Below are positions 1 through 10,723 of a stretch of 64,000 nucleotides of DNA, one piece after another. Under the pieces are notes generated by a model. It saw nothing but the letters and a program-made list of their open reading frames with translations, was not told the DNA's origin and searched no databases. The DNA comes from Adineta steineri (taxonomy: Eukaryota > Rotifera > Eurotatoria > Adinetida > Adinetidae). The position numbers were made by a program, and so were the translations under genes. The number at the start of each line of letters is the position of its first letter. The stretch's first letter is position 1. Location: positions 284,111 through 348,110 of the forward strand of contig CAJNOI010000097.1 of NCBI GenBank assembly GCA_905250115.1, read 5' to 3'.

Positions 1-225
1 TTCCAACGAGAGAAAATAACGATGCATATTTGAAAGTGATTATAAAAAAGTGAATAGTAGCACGCAGTACTTTTCATTCATAACTCAAATCTGAACTTTA
101 GCTATACCTTTAATAATATACTGTTTTCTGTTCTTAAGATTTTGTTAACTTACCTCGAGATTATATCTCATTGCACACAATCTGCGCCAGGTCTATAAAT
201 GCATCAGTCAACTATATAAATAATC

Positions 226-406
226 CAGTGGCGGATCTAGCTATTCGGCGAACCGGTGATCGCCACCCCCTCGAAAATAGATACTTTGACAAATACTGAA
301 AACAAGTAGGACAGTATAGGTTTCTCCCCCAAAAAAATAATACTACTTCCCACTTTTTTTTATGAACCACCACCCTCTCATGGAAATCCTGGGTCCGCTC
401 CTGATT
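226..406. mobile_element. MITE copy 1 (hAT-like TIRs)
   Basis: A short element with imperfect terminal inverted repeats: CAGTGGCGGATCTAG at 226 and the complement of CAGGAGCGGACCCAGG ending at 403. The 8-mer AAATAATC occurs at 218-225 and again at 407-414, which fits an 8-bp target duplication of hAT type. The interior has no coding capacity. It lies directly beyond the last recognisable exon of the broken dynein gene. A second copy with related ends is at 2018-2183. Confidence 0.7.
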
Positions 407-1999
407 AAATAATCATAAATAGAATTCTCCTGTTCAACTCATCGTTATTTTTCACCTTGTTGAATTTGCCATGAATTTTCTTCTCCATGATCATACAATT
501 TATGTAATTCTAAATCATCATTTGTTGGTAATAACTCAGAAAAATCATGCATTGGATAATTATGTATTAATTTACTATCAATAATTCGTACTTCACCCCA
601 TTTACGTATACCATGAAAAATATTTAAAACATAATTAATTAATTCATGCATTAATTGTTGAACTTCATCAATACTTGGATTTAGAACAATCATTGATGAT
701 TGTAATTCAACGTTAGTTAATATTAATGGATATTTTCTATTATCATTTCTATTTGCATTTGCATCAATAGTATCAAGAGGATATAATCGAAGTTTTTTTA
801 ATCGAGGTTTCATTTGTATTCTAATTACCAATAATTGGTGGATGATCTCTTTCAATATTTGGTGTATTTCGACATTGATTATAAATATTTTTTACTTTCT
901 AAATAAATCAAAATTTTTTCCTTCAAATAAATTCTTTGTATTTATTTACTTCAAGTTCTTCTTTTTCATACCATTGAATAATATCAATTAAAAATTCGGT
1001 TGAATCAAAAAATGGTATATGTAAATTTTCATAACGTACAAGTAATTTAAATGCATTATAAGAATTATGTGATGGTGAATGAAGTATATGATGAAGATCT
1101 TTATGAAATATTTGATAAAGTTTTTGCTAGAAGAATGAAAATTAATTAAACAGAATTTTATTTTCGTATCTTTAATTACATCAATATCAGAAAGAATATC
1201 ATTTAACTGATTATAGAATAAATCAAATTGTTGATTATCTGGATCGAATAGATCAAATTTTAATGTAAAAAAATCTGATTGAGTTTTATTATAAATTTGT
1301 GTAATTTGTTCAAGACCATCAATTCGTGATTGTGATAAAAGTGAATAAATTTCAAATGATTCGATTATTTCACGAAGCTAAGAAATAGAATTTATATTTT
1401 GAACAGCATATCAGAAAAAAACTAATTTTACTTTATTTAAACGTTGATTAAGAAAATGAAGTTTACCAAGTACATGACGTTCTGATAAATGTTCATGACT
1501 TTGATCAACATAATGATTTTCAATTTTTTCTTTCATTTTTAAAAATAATTTTTGACATGTTTCATATAAATTATTTATCTGATTAACACGTTTTAATAAT
1601 TCTTGTGTATCAATTAATCGAATATCAATTGTATGATTATTAGTCAAATAATTTTTACAGCTTTTTACAATTTGATTATTTATCTAGGTTTAAAATTTTC
1701 TATAAAGAAAATAAAAATTAATTCAATACATACAGTAACAAGTAGACTAGCGATTTTTTCCGGTTTAGAATAAAATTCTGAACAAGAATGAATCAGGACT
1801 ATAGTATTGAGTAGACTGTTAAGATTCTCTTGAATTTCATGCTAAAATAAATAGAATAATACAATCATTGTTTCTTTAATGAAGATTAATATTCTTAATA
1901 AATTATCGATAATTTACTTATGAAATATGGGCGAAATGTAACTTAATAGTTCCTTATAATTTTAATTGCGGATGTGAATGAGAATATAGAAAAGAAATC

Positions 2000-2207
2000 C
2001 ACACCCTCACCCTCACCCAGGGGCAGATTTAGGATTTTGGAAGGGGGGGGGCGATTTTGGCTAAAAGCTATTTTGTGAGTCCAATCGAAGTAGTGTGAAC
2101 CTATTTTTTCGTTCATTTTTGCTGTAAAAAATCAAAAAAAGTTTTTGGAAGGGGGCGATCAGTCCCCCTAAATGCGCCACTGTCCTCACCCACAACCACA
2201 CCCTTCT
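2000..2207 (-). repeat. Degenerate telomere-like C-rich tract split by MITE 2
   Basis: CACACCCTCACCCTCACCC (2000-2018) and TCCTCACCCACAACCACACCC (about 2183-2203) read as one degenerate array of TGTGGG/TGAGGG-like units on the minus strand, interrupted by MITE copy 2. Confidence 0.5.
2018..2183. mobile_element. MITE copy 2 (hAT-like TIRs)
   Basis: Ends are CAGGGGCAGATTTAGG (2018-2033) and the complement of CAGTGGCGCATTTAGG (2167-2182). The subterminal blocks are also inverted (GGAAGGGGG against CCCCCTTCC). CCTCACCC flanks both sides (2011-2018, 2184-2191), compatible with an 8-bp target duplication, although the target is itself a repetitive CA/CCC tract. It lies in the intron of the dynein relic between the exons at 1734-1841 and 2247-2360. 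It is non-coding and related to the element at 226-406. Confidence 0.75.
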
Positions 2208-3860
2208 CTTCTAGTAAGTGATACCAAAAAAACAAAATACATTTACCGGATTATTACAATATAGTGGTGCAATATATTTTGCTACGATCATTAAAAATTT
2301 ATAATGATCACGTGCTTCATTTATACTTTGTGTTAATTTTTTATCAATTTCTCTCCATTCCTTAAAATAGCATATTTTAATGAAATTTTTTTTTATGAAT
2401 TAATTTTTCTACAAACAAGTGAACGTGGACTAGCAGCAATATTTAGTAGATAAATAACTGCTCGATTATAAGGTAATCGAAGTTGATTCATAATATGATG
2501 TATTTGTATAATCTGTTTTCTCCAATATTTTATTTCATTTAATGGGCCTGAATTAGACATTATTTGTCGAACAGATATACTTTTTCGATAAAACTATAAA
2601 GAAAAAATAATTTATCCAAATAGAAGAAATATATTTCATATACATTATTAATCTCTTTTATCCATTCAAGAATTATTTCTTCTGACTGTTGAACTAATTC
2701 CGTATCTTGTGCAAAACGTAATAATGAATTCGGATGAATAATTTCTTGTGTATCGTGTCTTAAACGTATAGGAACATTTTGTAATTTTATACAATCAACA
2801 AATGATGTATGTATTGTTCGAAAAAAATCTGCATTTTGTTCCATTTGATAGATTAAGTTATATTTTATTCGATCAGTATTTTCATTGACTAAATTTAATC
2901 GATTCCATTCTTCAGCTTTTTTTATCGACGGTAAATAACTAAGTAAAGCAGTTTCGAGATTCACCATTAAGTCAAAATTTTGTTCATCAAAATTCATAGA
3001 AAAAATAACTAATTCCTATAGAATACAAAAAAAAAATAGATCGGTGTTCAGTTCAGGTGGAAAGCATAGAGACAGTAATCATGTTATCAATGAAAAAATA
3101 TTTCGAATCTATATAATTAACTATAGGCAACTCATTTTTGTCATACATACATTTTTAAAATTTTTATCTGTTAATTTTATTGTATTTGGTTTAATAAAAA
3201 GTACACCACCATCATCAAATGGTTTATCTATTCCTATCTAATATTATATTTTATATAAAACTATAAGAATGGATAAATATTTATGACATACTTTAATACA
3301 AGTTTCTTCAGTTTTAGTTGATCGATTCAGATGTGATAAAACTAGAAGATAAAATCTATTTTCTAATTTATATCAAAGATAGTTACCTATATTCGATCCT
3401 TTACTAAGACGATTTCGTTCTTGAAGATCACAGAAAAATATTGGTAAAATATGAGTATCTGGATCATTAAAAAAACGTTGAATAAGATTCCACTATAAAG
3501 AAATAAAATGAAATTATTCAAAGATTTTCTCAAACATACATTTTGTGTTTCTTGACAATATTCAGCAATTAAATTCGATTGAGAATTAAAAAAAAATGCT
3601 AGAATCTCAAAAAGAAATGTATGAATATTATTAATTGTTTCATTTGTAAAAATATCATCATTTGGATTATCTTTTTCTATGCGTATTTCTTCAGCAATAA
3701 CTGATTCAATAGTTGTCTGTTGTTCATTAATTGGTTCTACAAGAACATTACTAGTTTCTGTTTCCAACTGTATAATACCTTCAGTATTAGCCATTAATAA
3801 TTGTAAAGTATTATATAATAAAAAGCGCGTTTTTTTGCTTAATAACGAAGAAATTATATA

Positions 3861-4080
3861 ACTTTAATTTTGTTCGATGGTCTTTAGAAATCTGTTTTTC
3901 GCTGTGCATAATCGCGTCATCTATTCGATTCTTATTTTGATAACTCACACACCAATCAAACGATCAATTACTTATGATAATGAAACCTTGATTTTGTTCG
4001 ATAATCTTGATAAATTTGTTTTTGTTATGCATGAATGCGACTTTTGCTTTCATATCTCACACCAATCAAACGATCAATTA
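3861..4080. promoter_or_regulatory. Tandemly duplicated promoter segment with CCAAT boxes
   Basis: The 400 bp between the divergent dynein and urocanase starts contains two related copies of about 100 bp, 3861-3970 and 3985-4080. Each begins with TTTTGTTCGATxxTCTT and ends with the identical 20-mer ACCAATCAAACGATCAATTA (3951-3970 and 4061-4080, 110 bp apart). The 20-mer carries a CCAAT box and an ATCAATTA homeodomain-like site. The interior of the copies has diverged while the 20-mer has not, which argues for selection on it. The promoter role is inferred from position, about 115 bp upstream of the UROC1 ATG and 67 bp from the dynein ATG. Confidence 0.55.
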
Positions 4081-4194
4081 TGTCTATTCTTTAGAAATGG
4101 GCGTGAGTAAGCACATGTTAGCTATTCTCACAGGTTCTTTAAAACTAAAAGCGACTCTTTTGATTTAGTGTATTTTCTATGATATTATTTTTAG

Positions 4195-7138
4195 ATGGTG
4201 AATGAAATGCTTAAGAAAGTTTGTTCAGGATTACCATTAAATCCTTTACCACCAGCAAAAAAACCTCGTAATACCAATGTACCACATGCACCAGATAGAA
4301 AACCATCGCTTACTAATGAAGAACGAAAGGTTATTTATTTAATTTTCATTAAAATTTTTGTCTTTTTAAATTATTCGATTTCAGTTAGCAATTAAAAATG
4401 CACTTCGATATTTTCCTTCGAATATTCAACCGCAATTAATTGATGAATTTCAATATGAAATGGATACCTATGGTCATATATATATGTATCGATTTCAACC
4501 GGATATTGAAATGCGTGCATATCCCATTGATGAATATCCATGTAACTGTAAAGCAGCTGCAGGCATTATGTTAATGATCATGAATAATTTGGATAGAAAA
4601 ATTGCTCAATTCCCTGATGAATTAGTAACCTATGGTGGAAATGGACAAGTTTTTGGTAACTGGGCTCAAGTAAAAATAGATAATATGGATGATTGAAAGA
4701 TTTTAAGTTTATGAAATATTTTAGTTCTGTTTGGTTATGAATTATTTGAGTATAATGACAGATGAACAAGTTCTTGTTATGTACTCGGGACATCCATTAG
4801 GTTTATTTCCAACTAGAACTGAATTTTCACCACGTGTAGTAATTACAAATGGTTTGGTATGTTCAATAAGTTCTAGATCGAATTTCAATAATTATTTTAA
4901 CAATTAAGGTAATTCCAAATTATTCATCCACGGATGATTATGAACGTATGTTTGCACTTGGTTGTACAATGTAAGTTTCAAAGAATTGATGTCAAGATAA
5001 AGAGATAAAAAAATGATGTGTAGGTATGGTCAGATGACAGCTGGATCATATTGTTATATTGGTCCACAGGGAATTGTACATGGAACATTTGTATGTAATA
5101 ATAACGAGGAGGTGTTGGGACGTACTTAATATATTGATTAATGGGAAATGGGATAACATAATTAAAATCAATACGTATGATTTATCATTTAATAGTACTT
5201 CTTGAAATCTTGTAATGATATATAATTATTTTGTAAATAATCAGCATGTATTAATAAGCTTAGAAGCTAAATTTTGGTTTACAATCTTAAGAATCTTGTT
5301 TTTTTTCTTCGTAATAGATTACAATCATGAATGCAGGTCGAAAGAGATTTGGTACAAATGATTTACGTGGAAGAGTATTTCTTTCATCTGGTAAATAACA
5401 ACGAAAAAATGAATTTATTTCTATTCAATGAAATTTTTAGGTATGGGTGGAATGTCTGGTGCTCAACCAAAAGCATGTCAACTTCTTGGTTGTATTGGTG
5501 TTGTTGCAGAAGTAAGTGAAGAAGCTGCAAAAAAACGACATGATCAAGGCTGGTGTCAAGAGTTAATATATGATTTAAGTGAATTGATTGAACGTATTCG
5601 AGAATGTCGAACAAAGAAATTGGCAACTTCTATTGGTTATGTTGGAAATGTCGTTGATGTTTGGTTAGAATAGTTGTTTTCTGAATATAAACTTATATAT
5701 GTTCAAATTGATCTTCTTATAGGGAACGTTTAGCAACTGAAAAAGAAACACTTATAGATCTTGGTTCTGATCAAACATCATGTCATAATCCATATCATGG
5801 AGGATATTATCCAGTTCAAGTAAAATCTTTTTTTCTTATATTTCAATATAATGTTTTTTTGATTATATTAGTTGTCATATGATGAATCTCGAAAATGTAT
5901 GAAGAGTGATCCAGAAAAATTTAAAGAACTTGTACATGAAAGGTTATTCTATATAATTAGCTTATATAATATTTTAATGTTCTATTTTTTTGTTCTTCAG
6001 TCTTAAACGACAAGTGGCAGCAATTGATAAATTACATGAACGTGGCATGTATTTTTTTGATTATGGTAATGCATTTTTACTAACAGCAAAACGAGCAGGT
6101 AAGAAATAATATGTTCGAATTTTTCTAATGAAAATATTTCTCCTTTTAAGGTGCTCCTGTTGGCGGTACTGATGAGAAACGTTGTATACGTTTTAAATAT
6201 CCATCATATGTTCAAGATATAATGGGTGATATATTTTCTCTTGGTTTTGGACCATTTAGGTTTGTATGAATTCATTTTTCTTCTTCTTTTGTATATATTT
6301 TTTATTTAGATGGGTATGTGCATCTGGTTTAGAAAATGATTTACAACAAACAGATAGAATTGCTCAAGATTGCATTGAAAAACTTATGGCAAAAGAAAAT
6401 AGTATGTATTGGATAAATGCGTTCTTTTTTTTCTTTGGAAATTTTTGATTTCATAGCTCCAAATAATGTTCTTGAACAATATGACAGTAATTTAAAATGG
6501 ATACGAGGAGCTGAAGATGCCAAATTAGTTGTTGGTTCACAAGCACGAATTTTGTATTCTGATCAAACCGGTAGAGTTAATATTGGTTTAGCATTTAATG
6601 AAGCTGTACGATCAGGTCGATTAAAAGGACCAGTTATTTTATCAAGAGATCATCATGATGTATCAGGAACAGATTCACCTTTTCGTGAAACAGCAAATAT
6701 TGAAGATGGTTCTGCATTTTGTGCAGGTTAGAGAATAAAAGAAATTATTTTTTTTTACTTCAAATTTTCATAGATATGTCTGTACAAAATGTTATTGGTG
6801 ATTCTTTTCGTGGTGCAACATGGGTATCATTACATAATGGTGGTGGTGTCGGTTTTGGAGAAGTAATGAATGGTAAGAGAATTTTTATTTTCTCAGACTT
6901 CAGTCCATTTTTTTATTAAGGTGGTTTCGGTATGTTTCTTGATGGTAGTGCAAAAGCTGATGAGAACATTCGACAAATGTTATATTGGGATGTAATCAAT
7001 GGTGTTAGTCGTCGATCATGGTCAGGCAATAAAAATGCACGTCAAACAGTAGAACGAGCAATGGATAAAGAATCGAAACTTAAAGTTACATTACCCAATG
7101 AATTAGCTGAGGAATGTATTCAAAAATTATCTGCGTGA
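4195..7138 (+). CDS. UROC1: Urocanate hydratase (urocanase)
   Basis: Converts urocanate to imidazolone propionate in cytosolic histidine breakdown, using tightly bound NAD+. Fifteen exons join to 2031 nt (676 aa, the human length as I recall it): 4195-4329, 4385-4669, 4725-4856, 4909-4970, 5024-5090, 5318-5390, 5441-5663, 5723-5819, 5872-5942, 6001-6098, 6151-6259, 6310-6401, 6457-6726, 6774-6872, 6921-7138. Family signatures run the full length: [11 protein letters not shown] near the start, [85 protein letters not shown], and the active-site block [17 protein letters not shown] followed by [10 protein letters not shown]. All introns are about 50 bp except one of 227 bp at 5091-5317. A splice-acceptor-like TTATTTTTAG abuts the ATG at 4195, so either an upstream UTR intron or a trans-spliced leader supplies the 5' end. 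No disruption is seen. Confidence 0.97.
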
Positions 7139-8051
7139 TAAAAAAAAGAGACAATATCTATTTTGATTACTAACCATTTATTGTTATTACTAACTCCAGT
7201 TTTTTTCATAACATAAATATATACTAACTGAATTACTTACAAGTTATTAGGTAGTAAATTTCAGTATTTTCTGATAGCTTACATATGAAGAAAACAGATG
7301 ATCTCGACTTATTTTTCTGTTGAATCAACAACAAAATATATACACAAGGACACATCTTTGTTTTCGTTAGTCTTTATTTTGACCAGAGTGTAACGATTGA
7401 TTTCAATAAGAACCATCTTTTTGGTTCGTTAATTATATAAAGCCAAACAGTCAAAATAATAATTGTTTATTTAATCCATCGACTACATAAAAACATCGCA
7501 ACATCTGGAAATAACTCATGTAGTTAATACTATTTTAGGACATGTGGTTTGATCAACCATTAAATATTATATATATTAAATCTTCTAATATAATCGAACG
7601 CTGATAACATTTTCAATCCTACGATGATATTTAATTTGTTTTTCGAATTATAACTGGATGCATAATCAATAAGGTTTCAATATAGAAAAAGAGGAGTGAC
7701 AATAGACAAAGGTTATAAGTAAAGTTCATCATACTTGAAAAAAACAAGATGATGTATCTGGTATTTATCATAAATATTATTCTATTGAATAAAAATTAAT
7801 AAAGTCGATTTTCTTTTTGTCATGTATGATAATCGATTCTCATAAAATATGTGATCAATACTTTGAACATACATTGAACAGAAAATGTCCGCCTTAGATC
7901 TTTATTTATAATTTATAATTTATTCTCTCTTTTTTTCCAACATATATATGTTATATAGATTGTCTATCATTTGTGAAAATTTTTAAACAGTATTCAGATC
8001 GATACTTATCCTTATTTCTTAACACACACACATAAAAAATAATAATTCATA
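7139..8051. other. Intergenic, AT-rich
   Basis: Between urocanase and the neuropeptide gene. I see no coding frame with family features and no structured repeat. It presumably holds the 3' UTR of urocanase and the promoter/5' UTR of the downstream gene. Confidence 0.6.
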
Positions 8052-8417
8052 ATGTTTCATCTATCATTAATTTTCTTACCATTCCTATTGACAATTATAA
8101 CAATGACAATGGCTAATCCATGTCCATGTGAACTGATCGTTAATGAATCTTCATCGAATAATCCTTCAAATTCTATAACAGATTCAACAACAAATCAATT
8201 CAGTGATGATGAAATTCTTGAAGATTATCTTGATCGTTTATCAGATGCATTTCCATTCGAAACATCATCGGATGTCTCATCATTATATCCAGTACTTCAT
8301 CAAACAAAAAATTTCGATGCAAATCGTAAACGTTCTAAACGACCAAGTTGGGCAGCTGTTGGAAAACGAGCAACTTCTCTTAACAGTAAACGACCATCAT
8401 GGGCTCAAGTTGGTTAA
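8052..8417 (+). CDS. Neuropeptide precursor (PSWAxV-amide type)
   Basis: A 121-aa single-exon secretory precursor. Residues 1-21 form a hydrophobic signal peptide (MFHLSLIFLPFLLTIITMTM, then AN). A Ser/Asn/acidic spacer follows, and the C-terminus carries two near-identical units set off by dibasic sites: SKR-PSWAAV-G-KR (98-106) and SKR-PSWAQV-G (113-121). After cleavage at KR, the Gly would be converted to a C-terminal amide, giving PSWAAV-amide and PSWAQV-amide. If cleavage falls one residue earlier, the peptides begin with Arg. The second copy needs no downstream cleavage because its amidation Gly is the last codon before TAA. A Cys-Pro-Cys pair follows the signal peptide. I do not recognise the family; the architecture (signal, spacer, repeated amidated peptides) is what supports the call. 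The intergenic gaps on both sides leave room for independent regulation. Confidence 0.8.
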   Translation: MFHLSLIFLPFLLTIITMTMANPCPCELIVNESSSNNPSNSITDSTTNQFSDDEILEDYLDRLSDAFPFETSSDVSSLYPVLHQTKNFDANRKRSKRPSWAAVGKRATSLNSKRPSWAQVG

Positions 8418-9286
8418 ACAAAAAACGAAACAAAACAAAAAATGACTAATAAATTGTTCAATATTCTTTTGAAAAAATAAAAAAATAGAAAATATTAAAA
8501 TGAAATTAATGAAAATTTCAATTCTCTTTTTATTTAGATTTTCTAAAGTATATGATCCAAAAGTAATTTTTTTTCTAAATTTCAAAAAAAAAGAAACGAT
8601 TTCATTTCGCTTTCAATTTTTTTTTTCAATGAACAATAAGAATAACACTTTATTAGTTATTTCATTTTACTAACGTAAAGTAAATATACTACTCATAGTA
8701 TGAAAGCATACAAAGTGTGTATTTGCCTTGAATTGATAGTGCTCTTTATTAATAAAGCCCTCAATTTATAATCGAACTTATACATAAATCATTATTTTCT
8801 CTTATACAGTCCATTTTTTTGTCCAACATCAATCAGTCAATTTGTCGTTGAGTATATGTGAAAAGGAAAAAAAAGGAGTCATCAATCTGTATATGTTTCT
8901 GTGTCAAATAAGCAAAGTAAGATTAACACAAAGAATAGGTGGTAATTTTAGCAAGGACGATCGAATCAATATAAAAAAAAAACTTCCCATAGAAAAGAAA
9001 AAAAAGAAAGAAGGACAGCAAATATAGACATACCAAATAACAACAGCAAGTTTCTTTGACATTATTATTTTGATCTTAACATATACATCAAAAAAAAAAG
9101 AAAAGAAATCTGATCACTTGTATTTCTCCTCCTACTCATTGATCGACGTCAATGATTGACAAACATGTATCATATCAAGTGATCAAAAGAATCAATTCTG
9201 TTTATATCAAACACTAATAGGAGACACAAAAAAAAAAATCTAGTACACAACACACATTTTTTTGACTGTTCATATATATAGATATT
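8418..9286. other. Convergent 3' region, poly-A/poly-T rich
   Basis: It lies between the stop of the neuropeptide gene and the stop of the TINAG-like gene and contains several A8-A10 runs. No feature beyond likely UTR sequence is supported. Confidence 0.5.
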
Positions 9287-10723
9287 TTATTGTCGTCTAT
9301 TTTTCTTCTTAAGTACATCAGTTGATTTACCATAAGTTGCAATAACTGTATCTTGAACTTCACATTCACCAAAAAGTATATGAAAATATCCGTTCTCACC
9401 CCAGCCAGTACCCCATGAATTAGCTGCAATCCAATAACTTTCTTCTTTGTGTGTATTTCGATTAACCTGTGTACCCCAACCAAGTAAACGAATTGAATGA
9501 TAACCGAACAAATTAGCATAACGAGGATTTTGATTTGCATAACTTGCACCACCACAACGATAAACACCTGAGCTATATAAGAAAAAGTCTGGTGTAACAC
9601 GCATTGTTGCTTGTACAGGACCACGAAAATGTATTTCATATTTAACTGAGCTTGCGTCTTTACGAATACGATAAGCAGGGCCAAAATTAAAATGCTCACC
9701 TCGAGCACGTGATGGACAATTCAAATTTGTTATCTTACGATGTTGGGCAATATTTTGTAAATCTTCATTAGATAAACGGAGTTTACATTCAGTTATATTA
9801 CCTGTTGTACCACTTTCATATGGATAGCAATTTTCTGTAACAACACCACGATCTTTTATAAAACCCCATGCATAAGTGACACGACCACCTTCACAACCAT
9901 CTTTAGCTTCTGGATCTGTACATGAAAGAATATTCTGTACACTTAAAGGTTCATTTGGTAGTTTTATATTTTGCACAAGTGATAAACGATCAGCAGCAAC
10001 ATCAACAGTTGATAATGCCCATGATATACCACATTTACCTTGATCGCGAATACCACGTATTTTACCAGCATATGATGGATTTGTACGAACGTCATATGCA
10101 TTAACTTCCTCCATACGATGATATTCATTTGGATCATCAGGTGCATTATCAACCATATGACGTAAACTTGGATCTGGTAATGTACCAAGATAAATTTTTA
10201 ATGCATCTTTTACTTTAACACCATTAAATTTAGGATATTGTTTAACCTCAAAACCGAGATATGGTTGTTGTGTTTTATAATCTGATATAAGTACATCACT
10301 ATTTATACATAAATCTTCGTCACATGATAATTTTGTTTCAAAACCAAGTGTTTGACAACGACATAAATTACAATCACGTAAAAATGAATCACCTAATGCA
10401 TATTGTCTATTTGTAAATGAATCATAACATGTACCACTTGGTTTAGGTGCTAATGTTGTTGCTGTTATATTAATTCCTTGACATACTTGATCATGATCAG
10501 GACAACAATCATGATTATCAATACCACGAAAACAAAAATTATCGCAATAACACCGAGAATCATAATAAGGCATAAAACAATCATCATCTCGACTAGCACA
10601 ACATTGAGGATTTGGACGAATTTTACAATATGGTTTGACTTCTTCCCAATCAGCATAACGACAATCAATTTGACTTAATAATAAGATAAAAATATTTATC
10701 AATAAAAATAACCTTGCCATCAT
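9287..10723 (-). CDS. TINAG-like secreted papain-fold protein, catalytically dead
   Basis: A 478-aa intronless gene. Residues 1-21 are a signal peptide. Residues about 33-81 form a Cys-rich somatomedin-B-like module (CCASRDDDC...CYCDNFC...HDCCPDHDQVC). A second Cys-rich segment lies at about 99-139. Residues about 205-465 are a C1A papain fold. The site normally read CGSCW is KCGISW (231-235), so the nucleophilic Cys is Ser234. The His (GYHSIRLLGWG, H409) and Asn (NSWGTGWGENGY, N435) are retained. This matches the TINAG/TINAGL1 family of extracellular-matrix proteins, in which peptidase activity is lost and the fold serves in adhesion or matrix binding. No intron is present, unlike most neighbours, suggesting a retro-copied or intron-free lineage. 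Expected to be secreted. The ATG is preceded by an A-rich leader; an alternative start one codon later (MARLF) is equally possible. Confidence 0.9.
   Translation of the reverse strand: MMARLFLLINIFILLLSQIDCRYADWEEVKPYCKIRPNPQCCASRDDDCFMPYYDSRCYCDNFCFRGIDNHDCCPDHDQVCQGINITATTLAPKPSGTCYDSFTNRQYALGDSFLRDCNLCRCQTLGFETKLSCDEDLCINSDVLISDYKTQQPYLGFEVKQYPKFNGVKVKDALKIYLGTLPDPSLRHMVDNAPDDPNEYHRMEEVNAYDVRTNPSYAGKIRGIRDQGKCGISWALSTVDVAADRLSLVQNIKLPNEPLSVQNILSCTDPEAKDGCEGGRVTYAWGFIKDRGVVTENCYPYESGTTGNITECKLRLSNEDLQNIAQHRKITNLNCPSRARGEHFNFGPAYRIRKDASSVKYEIHFRGPVQATMRVTPDFFLYSSGVYRCGGASYANQNPRYANLFGYHSIRLLGWGTQVNRNTHKEESYWIAANSWGTGWGENGYFHILFGECEVQDTVIATYGKSTDVLKKKNRRQ

Larger units (their letters stand above)
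445..3794 (-). pseudogene. Truncated axonemal dynein heavy-chain tail
   Basis: Twelve exons can be joined from ATG at 3794: 3540-3794, 3387-3492, 3292-3341, 3151-3237, 2644-3015, 2417-2593, 2247-2360, 1734-1841, 1432-1683, 1180-1377, 950-1126 and 445-898. They encode the N-terminal stem (DHC_N1) of an outer/inner-arm dynein heavy chain, which moves cilia along axonemal doublets. Recognisable family signatures are GPLNEIKYWRKQ followed by a helical QLR...VIYLLN segment, the INEARDHYKFL stretch, and RDHPPIIG, the counterpart of the conserved (R)xxPPVAG motif. Directly after PPIIG the frame is lost (in-frame TAG within GGTAATTAG near 845). A +1-shifted frame continues with a segment like the next stem region (LQSSMIVLNPSIDEVQQL). 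Several hundred stem residues normally lying between are absent, and no linker, AAA ring or microtubule-binding stalk exists before the edge. Introns up to the break are intact, so the gene was recently functional or is still transcribed. DNAH2-like is possible, but the paralogue cannot be fixed. Confidence 0.75.

Noticed and set aside
9214..9708. 164-aa frame on the minus strand overlapping the TINAG-like gene
   Set aside because: Out-of-frame shadow of the TINAG-like exon, with no family features and composition driven by codon bias.
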